Source of the DNA: Chaunax sp. Z400
Taxonomy: Eukaryota > Chordata > Actinopteri > Lophiiformes > Chaunacidae
Direction of reading: 5' to 3'
Assembly: GCA_037577475.1 (NCBI GenBank)
Contig: CM075188.1
Coordinates: 3,289,001 to 3,353,000, forward strand
Length of the DNA: 64,000 nucleotides
Numbering within the stretch: position 1 is the stretch's first letter; each line of letters opens with the position of its first letter. Shown piece by piece: positions 33,861-44,930 of the stretch. The notes under the pieces were generated by a model. The model saw only the letters and a program-made list of their open reading frames with translations, ran no database searches and was not told the DNA's origin. The position numbers and the translations under genes were made by a program.

Positions 33861-35907
33861 CCTATTCAAGACTGAGTCCTATAAAGACTGATCATTAGTG
33901 TGCCCTGTAATTATGTGGGATGATTTATATGCTTCAGATTGTTTATCAGTGTGCCCTAATATTTTGTGGGATGAGTTGCATAAATTGTTTGCATGTGTTA
34001 CACAGGGGCATGCTGGTATGTTGCTCTTAATTTTAAAGGGATGGGTACATTTACCAGTGGCAGGCCCTAAGCCATAACCATTTTCCCCCTCAGGGTTTTT
34101 TTGGGACTCTGCCCCGAATTGTCGTCTGTGCTCTTCTAGGCTGGAACATTTTTAGGGTCTCTTTTTGAACTGCTGTCATAAGATTATTCTTTTAAAACTT
34201 AAATTCCTGTGTTGTGCTGTGTGCCTGGGGTAGTCTCGAGCCACACAAGGGGGCCTGGTTTTGGCCTTCTGTGCGACATGTTTGCTTAGTTTGTCAACTG
34301 GGCCATTTGGGTCTTCATCCTGGGATGATTAAAGAGAAAGTCCTGTTTTCGTTCTAAACCTTGTGCAACGCTTTTATTTTCCCGAGTTGGTGAGAGGAGG
34401 ATGTCTCTGTGAAAGGTCATAGTTCAAACGTCGTAAAAGATGGGTGAGGAAGAAAACTCTCAACTTCTCCATGCGTGAGTGAAAACAGATCTTGTTCTCA
34501 CTACAAATTTGGCCACATTTCTTCAGTCCCTTGAGTGGTCTTCTTATACAAGTTTGACTGCCCTTGGAGGTTCCAGACACTATGGGGTGATTCAGGGCCT
34601 GGCTCCTCTGGCCTCTCACCAGATTGTTTTGCTCCCACCAGGAATGTCATCCTAGCTTAGTGGATCTGTTTCTTGGATTTCCTGTATGGTATCCTGTATT
34701 ATTGTACGGTGAGATGATTGTGATATGATTGAACCTCTTCTTAATAGCAGATTATAATGTGTAATGAAGTATTGTCATCATTCAAATAGTAAAGTGACAG
34801 TCACATCAAATATGTTTAGTATGAGCTACACACAAAAATAGAACAAATCCAAATACTTTTTCACAGCAGCGCATCTAATGGTTCAGAGGGATATTTCCTC
34901 TGCTGAATACATTGGGTAACTGGTTAATTCAGTATAAATATTATGGTGAATAGGAAGGAATGTATAATTTGACTGGTTTATCAGATGTTATGTGATGTTT
35001 ATAAGATGGCATTGGTAATAATTCAAACCAACTAAGATGTTAGTTTTGTCTACTGAAGATGAAAGAGGAGTATACATGTGTGGCTGTGTGGTTCTACTAC
35101 AGAAAAAAATACAAGAACTATTTAATAACTAAAAGCACATTTCAAATGTCTTTAAGTATAGAATCAAACAATAAGAGGTTTCAGTGGTTACAGAGGTTAA
35201 TGATTACTATTAGTTAGAATTTACATATAGTTAAAATAAATGCACAAAAAATACAGCCAGAATGACATTTAACCACACTCATATATGTGGAATCAACATT
35301 AACTTGTGTAACAACAAAGCATCATGCTGAATCAAACGAACACCTTCTACACATTATTCATCAAGGCTAATGGTGTAAATTTAACAATCTAACACAGCAG
35401 AGATATAAATACATATTGCACCATAACAACATATGGATAACTGTCAAATGAAGGCTTGTAAGGTACTTATTAATCAACATACAGACAGAAAGAAACATCA
35501 GTGGAGGCTGATAATCTCTGCTATTAAAAAGGCAATAATTAATGAGCAGCAATAAGAAACTTTTTCCACAAATCTTGCAAAGGTACGGCTTCACACCAGA
35601 GTGGGCTCTTCTCATGTGGACTGTCTAGGTAGACCTTGATGAGAAGCTTTTTCCAAATGTTTAAAAAAATAAAATAAGATAACATAATTAAAAAAACAAT
35701 ACAGTTAAGTGTATAAGGAGTTAATGCAAGAACCAGTGCCTAATATCATGATAGAAATACGATCAGTGAACTACAACACTAACAAAAATGGAAATAGAAA
35801 AGCAGTATTGACAATGACATTGAAAGTAATGATGGCAGTGATATGGAAGAATACTGCACCTGATAATGAAAATATTGTCCATGTATTAAAAGTAAATGTA
35901 AGGATTC
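33861..35907. other. Intergenic; possible LTR-like segment and zinc-finger scrap
   Basis: From 33890 to 34370 is a segment with a near-duplicate pair (gtgtgccctgtaattatgtg at about 33898 and gtgtgccctaatattttgtg at about 33948) and attaaaga near its end, which could be an LTR fragment. 34620-35540 shows nothing I can name. A zinc-finger relic lies at 35545-35660. Confidence 0.4.
35545..35660 (-). pseudogene. C2H2 zinc-finger relic
   Basis: On the minus strand a short frame reads HMRRAHSGVKPYLCKICGKS, a linker and start of a finger of the same style as the gene next door, preceded in broken frame by a finger tail. It runs into non-coding sequence. It is likely a leftover of a longer or duplicated zinc-finger array. 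Confidence 0.6.
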
Positions 35908-38900
35908 TCATGGGTGTTCTCTCATGTGGGCAGTCAAATGATCATTACGTGTGAAATGTTTCCCACATGTTTTACAAATGTAAGGATTCTCATCTGTGTG
36001 GATTCTCATGTGGATTTTCAAACTACTATTCCGTCTGAAACCTTTCTCACATGTTTTACAAACATATGGCTTCTCATCTGTGTGGATTCTCATGTGGATT
36101 TTCAAATTATTATTCTGTCTGAAACTTTTCTCACATATTTTACAAACATATGGCTTCTCATCTGTGTGGCTTCTCATGTGGGCTGTCAAGTCACTATTTT
36201 GTCTGAAACCTTTGCCACATGTTTTACAAACATATGGCTTCTCACCTGTGTGGATTCTCATGTGGGCTGTCAAATCACTATTCTGTCTGAAACCTTTCTC
36301 ACATGTTTTACAAACATATGGCTTCTCACCTGTGTGGATTCTCATGTGGGCTGTCAAATCACCTTTCTGTCTGAAACCTTTGCCACATGTTTTACAAACA
36401 TATGGCTTCTCACCTGTGTGGATTCTCATGTGGATTTTCAAACTACTATTCCCTCTGAAACATTTCTCACATATTTTACAAACATACGGCTTCTCATCTG
36501 TGTGGATTCTCATGTGGGTTTTCAATTTAATATTCTGTCTAAAACCTTTCCCACATGTTTTACAAACATATGGCTTCTCACCTGTGTGGATTCTCATGTG
36601 GATTTTCAATTCATTATTCTGTCTGAAACTTTTCCCACATGTTTTGCAAACATATGGCTTCTCACCTGTGTGGATTCTCATGTGCTCTGTCACCTGACTA
36701 TTATGTCTGAAAACTTTCTCACATATTTTACATATATACGGCTTCTCACCTGTGTGGATTCTCATGTGGATTTTCAAATAACTATTCTGTCTGAAACCTG
36801 TGCCACATATTTTACAAACATATGGCTTCTGACCTGTGTGGATTCTCATATGGACTGTCAACTGACTATTCTGTCTGAAAACTTTCTCACATATTTTACA
36901 AACATATGGCTTCTGACCTGTGTGGATTCTCATGTGGACTGTCAACTGACTATTCAGTCTGAAAACTTTCTCACATATTTTACAAACATATGGCTTCTCA
37001 CCTGTGTGGATTCTCATGTGGGCTGTCAACTGACTATTCTGTCTGAAGACTTTCCCACATATTTTACAAACATACGGCTTCTCACCTGTGTGGATTCTCA
37101 TGTGGGCTGTCAACTTACTATTCCGTCTGAAAACTTTCTCACATATTTTACAAACATATGGCTTCTCACCTGTGTGGATTCTCATGTGGGCTGTCAAATT
37201 ATCACTACGTGTGAAATCTTTCCCACATATTTTACAAACATATGGCTTCTCAGCTGTGTTCATTTTAAAGTGGGATTTTTGTTTGAACTTCAAATCTTTT
37301 TCACATGTTTCTCCTTTCTGGTCTTGGTTCTCAGCTACATGAGAGTTGTTAGAGAGCAGCTGCAGGTCACTGTTTGCTGCTCCTACCACAGAGGTTATAA
37401 CCGGCATGTTGACTACAGAATCTTTCTGTGCTGCACTTAAAGTTTCATCAGGATTCAAGAACAGAGTCTGATCTTCACTGTGGTCATTTTCCTCATTAGT
37501 AGGAGTCAACATAAAGGTATCAGTCTCCTGCTTCAGAACAAGCTGCTCTCCCTCCTGACCGATGCAGAGTTCCTCCAGTTCCTCTTTCATTTGTGGAGGC
37601 TCTGGGTCCTCTTGGTCCATACTGGAGTTCCTCTCCTGGTGACAGAGGTGCTGGTCTTGGTTCTCGGCTACATGAGAGTTGTTAGAGAGCAGCTGCAGGT
37701 CACTGTCTGCTGCTCCTACCACAGAGGTTATAACCGGCATGTTGACTACAGAATCTTTCTGTGCTGCACTTAAAGTTTCATCAGGATTCAAGAACAGAGT
37801 CTGATCTTCACTATGGTCATTTTCCTCATTAGTAGGAGTCAACATAAAGGTATCAGTCTCCTGCTTCAGAACAAGCTGCTCTCCCTCATGACTGATGAAG
37901 AGTTCTTCCTGTTCCTCTTTCTCCGCTTTCATCTGTGGAGGCTCTGGGTCCTCTTGGTCCATACTGGAGTTCCTCTCCTGGTGACAGAGCTGCTGGTCAG
38001 CTAGAACCTCCTCCTTACAGACATGTTGCTGTGGAGGCTATGGAGTGACAGAGAACAAAAGGAATAGGATCAGGCCATGGACCCAACAGCTTTTTTTTTT
38101 CTTTTTTAGACTTGAGGTCCAAGTTGTTCAGTGAAGAGTATATTTGACCATTTTTGTGTGAGAAACATTTCTTACCAATCAAACAATGTTCTCCTAAAAA
38201 CATGAGTTTGCATGTTAGAAAATATTTATTTATATGGACTACTTATGTTGTGCTAATTGCCATGGCTATGCTATGTATTGACCCATCAGATGGCAGCTCA
38301 GCCTTCAGACCAGTCTTCACAAATATGGCAGCGCCGTGCACTGTGTATGTCACATTTTTTGGACAGAGAGAACAAACCAATTATTAGGGTCTCTGATAAG
38401 TCTTGGGAAAAAATTGTGAGCGTGTTGAACTATGGAGTACATTAGATGAGAAAGAGAGGGAGGAAGCACTGAACATCAACACTTTCTAGTCTCTACAGAG
38501 TTTTAGTCTTGAAGTAAGAATACATTTCCCTTTTAGTATCTCCTCTATGAAGTACATCGGGTAAATTTGTCTTAACATTTCTACAAAGTCTAAGTCCTCG
38601 CTCCAGCAAACTTTACTTATGTCACTGTTGTGACGGTTTTGGTTTCTTTTTGGCTACACTCTGCATGTGTGCTAATGTGCCTTTTACTATTCTCACAGGT
38701 CTTTTGAAACATATTGACTGTAATAAGGTAAATTCATATTTTCCAGGTGGTTATCTTGATCAGAATTTCTCTCCAAAAGCATATCTGCAAAAGTTATTTT
38801 AGCATCAGAAAACTTCAAATTACTTTATAGACATTCTGTGTAGATTAGAAGTTAACTTCTACAGAAATACGACTTTGTGAGAAATAGTATGGGTGGTCAA

Positions 38901-39894
38901 GACAGTTGACTGGACTATAACTTCAAAATACTGTTTGTCTGCATCAAACCTAAAACACATACATATAATCATAGCGTTTGGAAGTTTCTTAACTATTCAA
39001 TACATTCATTTATTGATTTGGACACTGCTGATCAATGGATAATTTGTGTCGCCTCACTTTTGAATGTACCTAAATCATATTGAATGGTTACCCCATCCAG
39101 AGGTAATTATTTTCTAAACTTCCCACATTTCTAAATGATAAATAATTCCATCAAATCTCATTTGAAATATCTGAGTCATTTTCAGTTTTTCATGTGACTT
39201 GCAAGGAGTTTTAGGTCATGTTGATGGTTATATTTTGTGAGCCTATTCACTTCTTCTTAGTAAGAGAGAACAACGACATTTTGTAAATTAAATAATGATT
39301 TTGCCAGTTATTAAAAATTATGATCTTAAATGCATTAATGAGAAGTAGTTAGTTATACACAATATGAACTCATTTAAAGATTGCTCTGTTTTTTTAACAA
39401 CATTTAGCTATTAAAAATCCATTAGAAAGGTTTTACTTTATTCAACTTTGATGGATACACTTCAACACGTCTATACCATAGAGAGCGAATATTTTTAGGA
39501 AAACATTTAGAACAAGTGCATGAAGTAGACTAACGTTATAGTTTTTCTCTTCATCAAAAACCTTATTATTTCAGAGTTCATCTCATCGGCCCACGGCCTA
39601 AATACTACTGTGATGAAAAGAAACAAATGTAGACTGAGTAGCAGAAAATATTTAAACAAGGTGGATTATAGATAAATAAAATTCATCTGATCAGTATTAT
39701 GTAATAATGACGTTTTATTTACCTATCCTGTGTAGCTTTATTTCTGGTTTCCAGACGATTTCCAGCAGTCTGCGCTGACGAACGATCTCATCTTCGTACT
39801 CAACGATAATTCCTTTAAAAGCTCCGTATATTTCTTCAGCAGCAGCTGTTAGCCGCTCGTTGATGAACTCTCTAAAACACTCAACTGAAGACAT
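35908..39894 (-). CDS. Fish C2H2 zinc-finger protein, 16 fingers
   Basis: Likely nuclear DNA-binding factor. Exon 1 is 39894-39723 (MSSVECFREFINERLTAAAE, ending KPEIKLHRI, donor ggtaaat), the standard first exon of a large fish zinc-finger family. Exon 2 runs from the acceptor at 38038 to the stop at 35908. From the in-frame Met at 37962 it encodes 684 residues: two copies of an acidic module starting MDQEDPEPPQMK (about 1-114 and 115-215), a short linker, then 16 C2H2 fingers of 28 residues from about 241. The family normally joins exon 1 in phase 1, but the visible acceptor joins in phase 0, so exon 1 and 2 do not join in frame as read. Either the Met at 37962 is used, another splice site exists, or the gene is damaged. 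Finger linkers are TGEKP, TGQKP or TDEKP. Confidence 0.85.
35911..37242 (-). repeat. Zinc-finger array, 16 tandem 84-bp units
   Basis: Each 84-bp unit encodes YVCK(I/T)C(G/E)K-type C-x2-C-x12-H-x3-H fingers with HMRIHT at the end. Outer fingers 1 and 16 share the F-TR-D pattern; inner ones share FRQN. Neighbouring units are nearly identical except at helix positions that contact DNA. Confidence 0.9.
37282..38000 (-). repeat. Tandem duplication of the acidic module, about 340 bp
   Basis: Copy 1 is about 37621-37962 plus the preceding CHQERNSS codons; copy 2 is about 37282-37620. They differ by a three-codon indel after PPQMK and a few substitutions. The duplication includes the VLKQETDTFMLTPTNEEND block. 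Confidence 0.9.
38038..39722. other. Intron of the zinc-finger gene
   Basis: A 1.7-kb intron read on the minus strand, from ggtaaat at 39722 to ctccatag at 38038. It is AT-rich; no element was recognised. Confidence 0.6.
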
Positions 39895-40130
39895 TTTTGT
39901 TGACTGAAATAATTAGATGAGAAACAACTACGATAACAGCTTGTAGTTGATTCATTACTTACAGCTAACGCTGCTGACGTTTTGTTCTTGTTTGTTTGTT
40001 GCCGGATGGAAACTAGCGTATTTACTTCCGCTGAATGTCACGCCCTTAAAATTCCGACGTTGATGTGACGGAGCTTTTTGTTCCGCTTTGAGCTGTAATA
40101 ACATGATACGCTTCATACGGTGACATTTGG
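39895..40130 (-). promoter_or_regulatory. Likely TATA-less promoter region of the zinc-finger gene
   Basis: Upstream of the start codon are ETS-type ttccg/cggat motifs (ttgccggatgg near 40000, tttacttccgctga near 40021) and several CpGs in an otherwise AT-rich area; no TATA box. Transcription start not determinable from sequence. Confidence 0.35.
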
Positions 40131-40916
40131 TAGAATCAACAAAAAACAAGATCACACCATTCATCACTTTAACAGCCACTACTGTACATTCACTGTTAAA
40201 CGATTTTTTCAATCATTTTCAAATTCCAATGCAATCCAATCCACTTTATTTATAGAGCACATTTAAAAACAACTGAGGTTGACCACAGTAAAGGGGAAAA
40301 AATAGATCAGTCCATCAATAAATACAGAGTAGATGACACTGCAAAGAGAAATATTAAGAGCTGCAAAGCAACTATTGCTGGGTACAACTGGATGATCAAT
40401 ATTTACTGATAATTCTGAAATGTCCATATAAAAATAACTCAGTTTTTCACCTCTCCTTGAATGAGCAAAAAGATTAGCAAGATTATTGTTATTTTAATAC
40501 CAGGTAAATGCTGAGCTAATTAAACATTACTGAAATGGTGTTACACTGTGTAAAATGTTACGTTATCAACACCAGTTACAGTCTAAGGTGAAGTACAGCG
40601 GTCAATGATGATGTTTTGGTGTCCTCGGGTGGTGCAGTAAGTAAACTGCTGATTGTTACCATACTTAAGTCACAATATTTTACTATATTACAGTATTGTA
40701 GTAAGTGGTTATATTTGCTGTAAAGTAAGATTCTTAGAAGTTTCTTAGTGTCTCATCCATAACATTCCACCATAGCTCTTACTGGTTATCTGAGCAACAC
40801 CAATATGTGAACTATTGAAGACTATCTTCTAATTATGTTGAAACTGTGGACTGTATCTCTGACTGTGACAAATGACTGGCACGCCAATGGATCAGCAGGT
40901 TGAGGTGAGAATACCT

Positions 40917-40944
40917 TTGTGCAGATCTTGCAAGATCTGCACAA
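40917..40944. repeat. 28-bp perfect palindrome
   Basis: ttgtgcagatcttg is followed immediately by its exact reverse complement, with no spacer. I see no flanking inverted repeats that would mark a transposon end. Confidence 0.9.
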
Positions 40945-41143
40945 GACCTCTTCAAACTTGAGGCAAACCTGAGGCTCTGAACAGTGGAGGCAGTCTGACA
41001 ACAGCAGACGCCTGATGATGCAGACAGACATACACAGACAATCCAACGTTTTATTTTCAACGCAAACATGCATTGCTCAAGAGTAATGATCTATCTTTCT
41101 ATCTGTGTGAAAAGTCATCACTAGAGTTTGCCTGTCTTGTAAG

Positions 41144-41325
41144 GGCGGTTGTGGCTCAGGAGGTAGAGCGGTCGCTCACGCTCGCTTGAAGTATCCTTGA
41201 GCAAGATACTGAACCCCAATTTGCTCCCCGGGTGCCGTAATGTAATGGCAGCCCACTGCTCCTCAGGGATGGGTCACATGCAGAGAAAGAATTTCCCTCT
41301 GTGGGATTAATACAGTATCTAAAAA
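41144..41325 (+). repeat. tRNA-derived SINE
   Basis: It begins gggcggttgtggctcaggag and tagagcggtcg, a tRNA-like A-box head, then jumps to gtatccttgagcaagatact and the body shared with 8395-8590. The B-box region is deleted in this copy. Confidence 0.7.
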
Positions 41326-42335
41326 AAAGTCACTATGCATCTGTCAATGCTCCATCAGACACGATAGTTGTATTAGAGACATGGAGATTAATTTTTTAAA
41401 ATCCAAAATTTTTTAGATCCAAAAATGTAGCCTCAAATGGTTTTCTTTGACAAAATACAGTGGCTATGGCTACTTTTTCCAAGGGCCTGGTAACACTATT
41501 AACAATCTACGGACAACACAATCATGAAGACTGGAGAATGGATCAGAACTGTACCCAAATTCCCAAAAAATTCCAATGGTATCATGGGAATGCATATAAA
41601 GCCCAGATCATGACATGACATCCAGCTGTAAAAGTAGTTGAGAATCAAATTCTATCATTTAACATTATCTATATCACAAAGTTATCAGCTAGCAATATTT
41701 TTGAGGTGAGTATTAGGCCTTTACTGGTAGTAAATTTTCCATCTGAGTTGACTGGTTGACTGACATCCCTTAACTTCATTAAGCTTGAGAGGTGACAGCT
41801 AACATGTTCAACAAACTAAAAAAACAAAACAAAACAAAACATGTTCAACAAACTTAAACACATTAACAATTCACTGAATGACAAATTCATTGTAGGACTG
41901 TGACATTAAAGGGAATGAGGTCTGCTGGACCAGCACACAGTCAACTGCTTTCTTGCTAAAGCCAACCTGAGCTAACTAGCAAACCTATTTTGATATACCT
42001 GCTAATGTTGGCATGAGATAACTATATTACTATAGTTGATGAATCATTGCTCATCATTTCATAACTTTGTACCTCATCTAAACAGGATGGAGGTGCTCTC
42101 ATCTGATTGGATTACCGAAGTTTGTCTTAATGTAGGTAATGAGAGAGGAATCAATAAAAACACTACCAGGTACAAAAGATCTTCACAGTGACTTGGTACA
42201 CACCACACTGTCATTAGACTGCATTTGTTGTTACTAGGTAAGAGAGAGTCTGCTTTTCTTTGAAGATTGTTGTTGTAGATGTAGATATATGCTGACATAT
42301 TTAAAGTCTTAAATTTTCTTGCAGAATCAAGAAGT

Positions 42336-43184
42336 ATGGATCAAAAGTTGACTGCCAATGGGACATACGCGATCAATGATATACATAATATTTATGTGTA
42401 TGAGTAAATATTTTTCTTGGCTTATTATCTGTTGCTACAATATGTGGAAATCTTCTTGTAATAATCTCCATCATTTACTTCAAACAGCTCCACACTCCGA
42501 CCAACCACCTCATTTCGTCTCTGGCTGTAGCCAACCTGCTTGTAGGGGTTTTAGTTCTTCCTTTCAGCATGGCATTCACTGTAACCTCCTGTCTGTATCA
42601 TGAAGATTTATTGTGTAAATCTATTGAGCTAAAAAAAATCTTCATGTTACTATGAACATGATCCTGGTGAGCTGGGGCATTTCTGTTCTAAGTTGTCATC
42701 ATAATTACAGAATTCAGCCCAGGAACATGTGAGGACACGTGCTCAGTAGATGTTGTAATAGCAAAAACTATGGGACCTGTTTTCTCTTTTTACCTTCCAG
42801 CGATCATTATGCTCTGTATCTACCTGAAGATTTTCCTTGTTGCTCAGAAACAGGTGAACATCATTCAGAACACAACCTGTCAGGGCACCAAATCTGGAAC
42901 AATTGTGAGTAAGATACAGAGGAAAGCCACCAAAATTTTGGCTACAGTTATGGGGGTTTTCTCTTAAGTTTGGCTCCTTACTTTCTTTGTGTTGTCTTTC
43001 AGCCTCTTGCTTATAATCCCCACCAGTTCCTGTGATTGAAACTCTTAACTGGCTCACATTGTCAAATTCAATGCTGAATCCCTTTATATATGGTTTCTTT
43101 CACAAGTGGTTCCAATTAGCTTTTAGAATGATAATTTCTGGGAAAATATTCCAAGGTGATTTTGCAAACTCAAGATTGTTTTGA
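42336..43184 (+). pseudogene. Trace amine-associated receptor pseudogene
   Basis: TAARs are amine-sensing olfactory GPCRs. Frames shift several times. Recognisable blocks: LHTPTNHLISSLAVANLLV-like TM2 at about 42485-42550, SMAFTVTSCLYHEDLLCKS at about 42566-42620, ILVSWGISVL (TM4) at about 42660, MGPVFSFYLPAIIMLCIYLK (TM5) at about 42770-42829, SKIQRKATKILATVMGVF (TM6 start) at about 42910-42963, and the C-terminal NSRLF with stop tga at 43182. The segment between LCKS and TM4 is only about 40 bp, so TM3 with the DRY motif is deleted. A stop after TM6 entry and frameshifts confirm it is dead. Start chosen at 42336 by position. Confidence 0.8.
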
Positions 43185-44930
43185 GACTGGAGCCAAACAC
43201 AGAATCAGGAGAAGAATTAGGTATGACCCCCTTCTTTCTTCTGCCATCATGTCCTCAAGTCCTGCAACCATCCATGGGAAGGTGAGGGCGATCAGTGGGT
43301 TATACATGTGATACAGTAAAGGTAACCTATTGACAATTTTGGGACTGTGCAACCCCTAATCAGATGGTTTCAGGTTAAAAAATGAGGGATTCTGGGTGAT
43401 AGAAATATGCTAAGATTCTTAAAATAAAATTTTTACATACAGTACCTGATTTAATAGGTACACATTTAAACATCTACAGCACATAGAGCTTAATGTATTT
43501 TGTTGTCATATTTATGAATCTTATTACAGAATCCATGTACATTTTTTGTCCATGGTGTTACGTATAATATAAGCAAAATTAAATGTTTCTAAAACTATTT
43601 TTTCTCTACATCCTGGCTATGTAGGTAAAGGTAGAGTGGTGGAATGATAAGACCAAGAAAAATATTTTATTTAAAAAAAATTTTAAATCAAATTGCACAT
43701 GTTCAAACAACGATCGACAGAGTGAGGCTATGGTTAGCACCGTCACCTCACAGCAGAACACAATGCATCATAAAACAAGACAAAACTTACAGCTTCCAAG
43801 TTTAGAGTTCCATCACGGAAAGCCGGTATTGATTCTTTTTGATTCTAGCACTACCATGTGGTAGTACCATGCAGAATGACATGGGAGAGAAAGAGGAGTC
43901 AAATGTGGTTGGAAAATATTGACCTTTGACCGAAAAGATGATCTGAGTTGGACTCAGTAACTGGCTTTTTCTCAGTTTTGCCGACAGACAAAAGAACTTG
44001 ATAGATTACCTGAGGTAGACTGTGACAGTTTCGCCGACAGATAGATTACCTGGCAGGACTTGGTAACCGGCTTTTTCTCAGTTTTGCCAACAGATGAAAG
44101 AACTTTAGACTCACGGAGATGTCTGTGTTTACTTAGTGCGACACATCATTAATTAAGAAGACGGTGTAGGCCTAGAGAATATTCTCCACCCTGAAACATG
44201 GGTTTGAATGGAAGTAAGACAGAAAATCCGCCTTCAGGACCGATGCAGAGAAAATATGGGCCGACAAGCATGTCGCATTTCAAACAATGGGTGACTGATT
44301 TTGGATTCCCAGAAGGGGGATCAATTGGCCACACACAATAAGACTAGTCCGGGATCCTTATATCCATTCCTCTTCCCTTCCACAGGCTTCAGGACTGAAT
44401 CCACGCATGGGGGAGTTTAGGACTCCTGAAAGAAAGACCTCCACCCCAAGACGTTAAAGTTTTGGTTAAGGATATGTTGAGAGGCCAGTTCTGCTGTGTG
44501 TGGGGAGGAATGCTTTGGTGACAGGATCCTGAGAAGAAAACTCCTTAGATCTGGATCAATAGGAGATTGTTACTTGTGCTGTGAAATACATATGGACGAC
44601 CATATCCTTATGGTCCATTAAGGTGACTTGATCAACCACCGAGTGTAGGGAAATTGTTGTAGTCACATAGGAAATTGTTGCTTTCGACCCTGATTAGAAC
44701 AGATTTCTGGGAAACATTCTAAAAGATGGGACATTGCAGCAGTCGTGAGAGTGCCATAGTGGGTCCTGCGAAATATATCTTGAGAACGTATGAACCAGAG
44801 AGTGTGAAATATTTGAAGTGTTGGACAAAAAAAATGTCACTTTAAGTGTCACTTTTAAAAAAGAAAGATGTGTGTAAATTGTGTGGATGGATGAAAGAAG
44901 TGTGCAAGACTGAGAAGCATAAGAGAAAGT
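43185..44930. other. Intergenic with imperfect duplication
   Basis: Mostly unremarkable. At about 43950-44105 a unit with ggctttttctcagttttgcc occurs twice, about 106 bp apart, with related cgacagatagattacct pieces between. This might be LTR or leader sequence of the retroviral fragment that follows, but no LTR ends were found. Confidence 0.4.

Larger units (their letters stand above)
39895..42335. other. Intergenic between zinc-finger gene and TAAR relic
   Basis: Holds a short repeat at about 40228-40330 (atccaatccactttatttat), a 28-bp perfect palindrome at 40917-40944, and a tRNA-derived SINE at 41144-41325. 41340-42335 shows nothing I can name other than an (AAAAC)n stretch at about 41815-41840. 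Confidence 0.5.

Noticed and set aside
35914..37440. 508-codon open frame on the plus strand across the zinc-finger array
   Set aside because: It is the antisense of 16 near-identical 84-bp finger units; the unit length is a multiple of three, so a single stop-free unit stays open throughout. The translation is a monotonous LLTCVDSHV-type repeat with no independent meaning.
40917..40944. Palindrome as a transposon end or rho-independent terminator
   Set aside because: No flanking target duplication or partner end was seen, and terminators of that kind do not apply to a vertebrate nuclear genome.
41144..41200. tRNA gene
   Set aside because: The A-box-like head is present but the B-box half is deleted, and the rest is SINE body.
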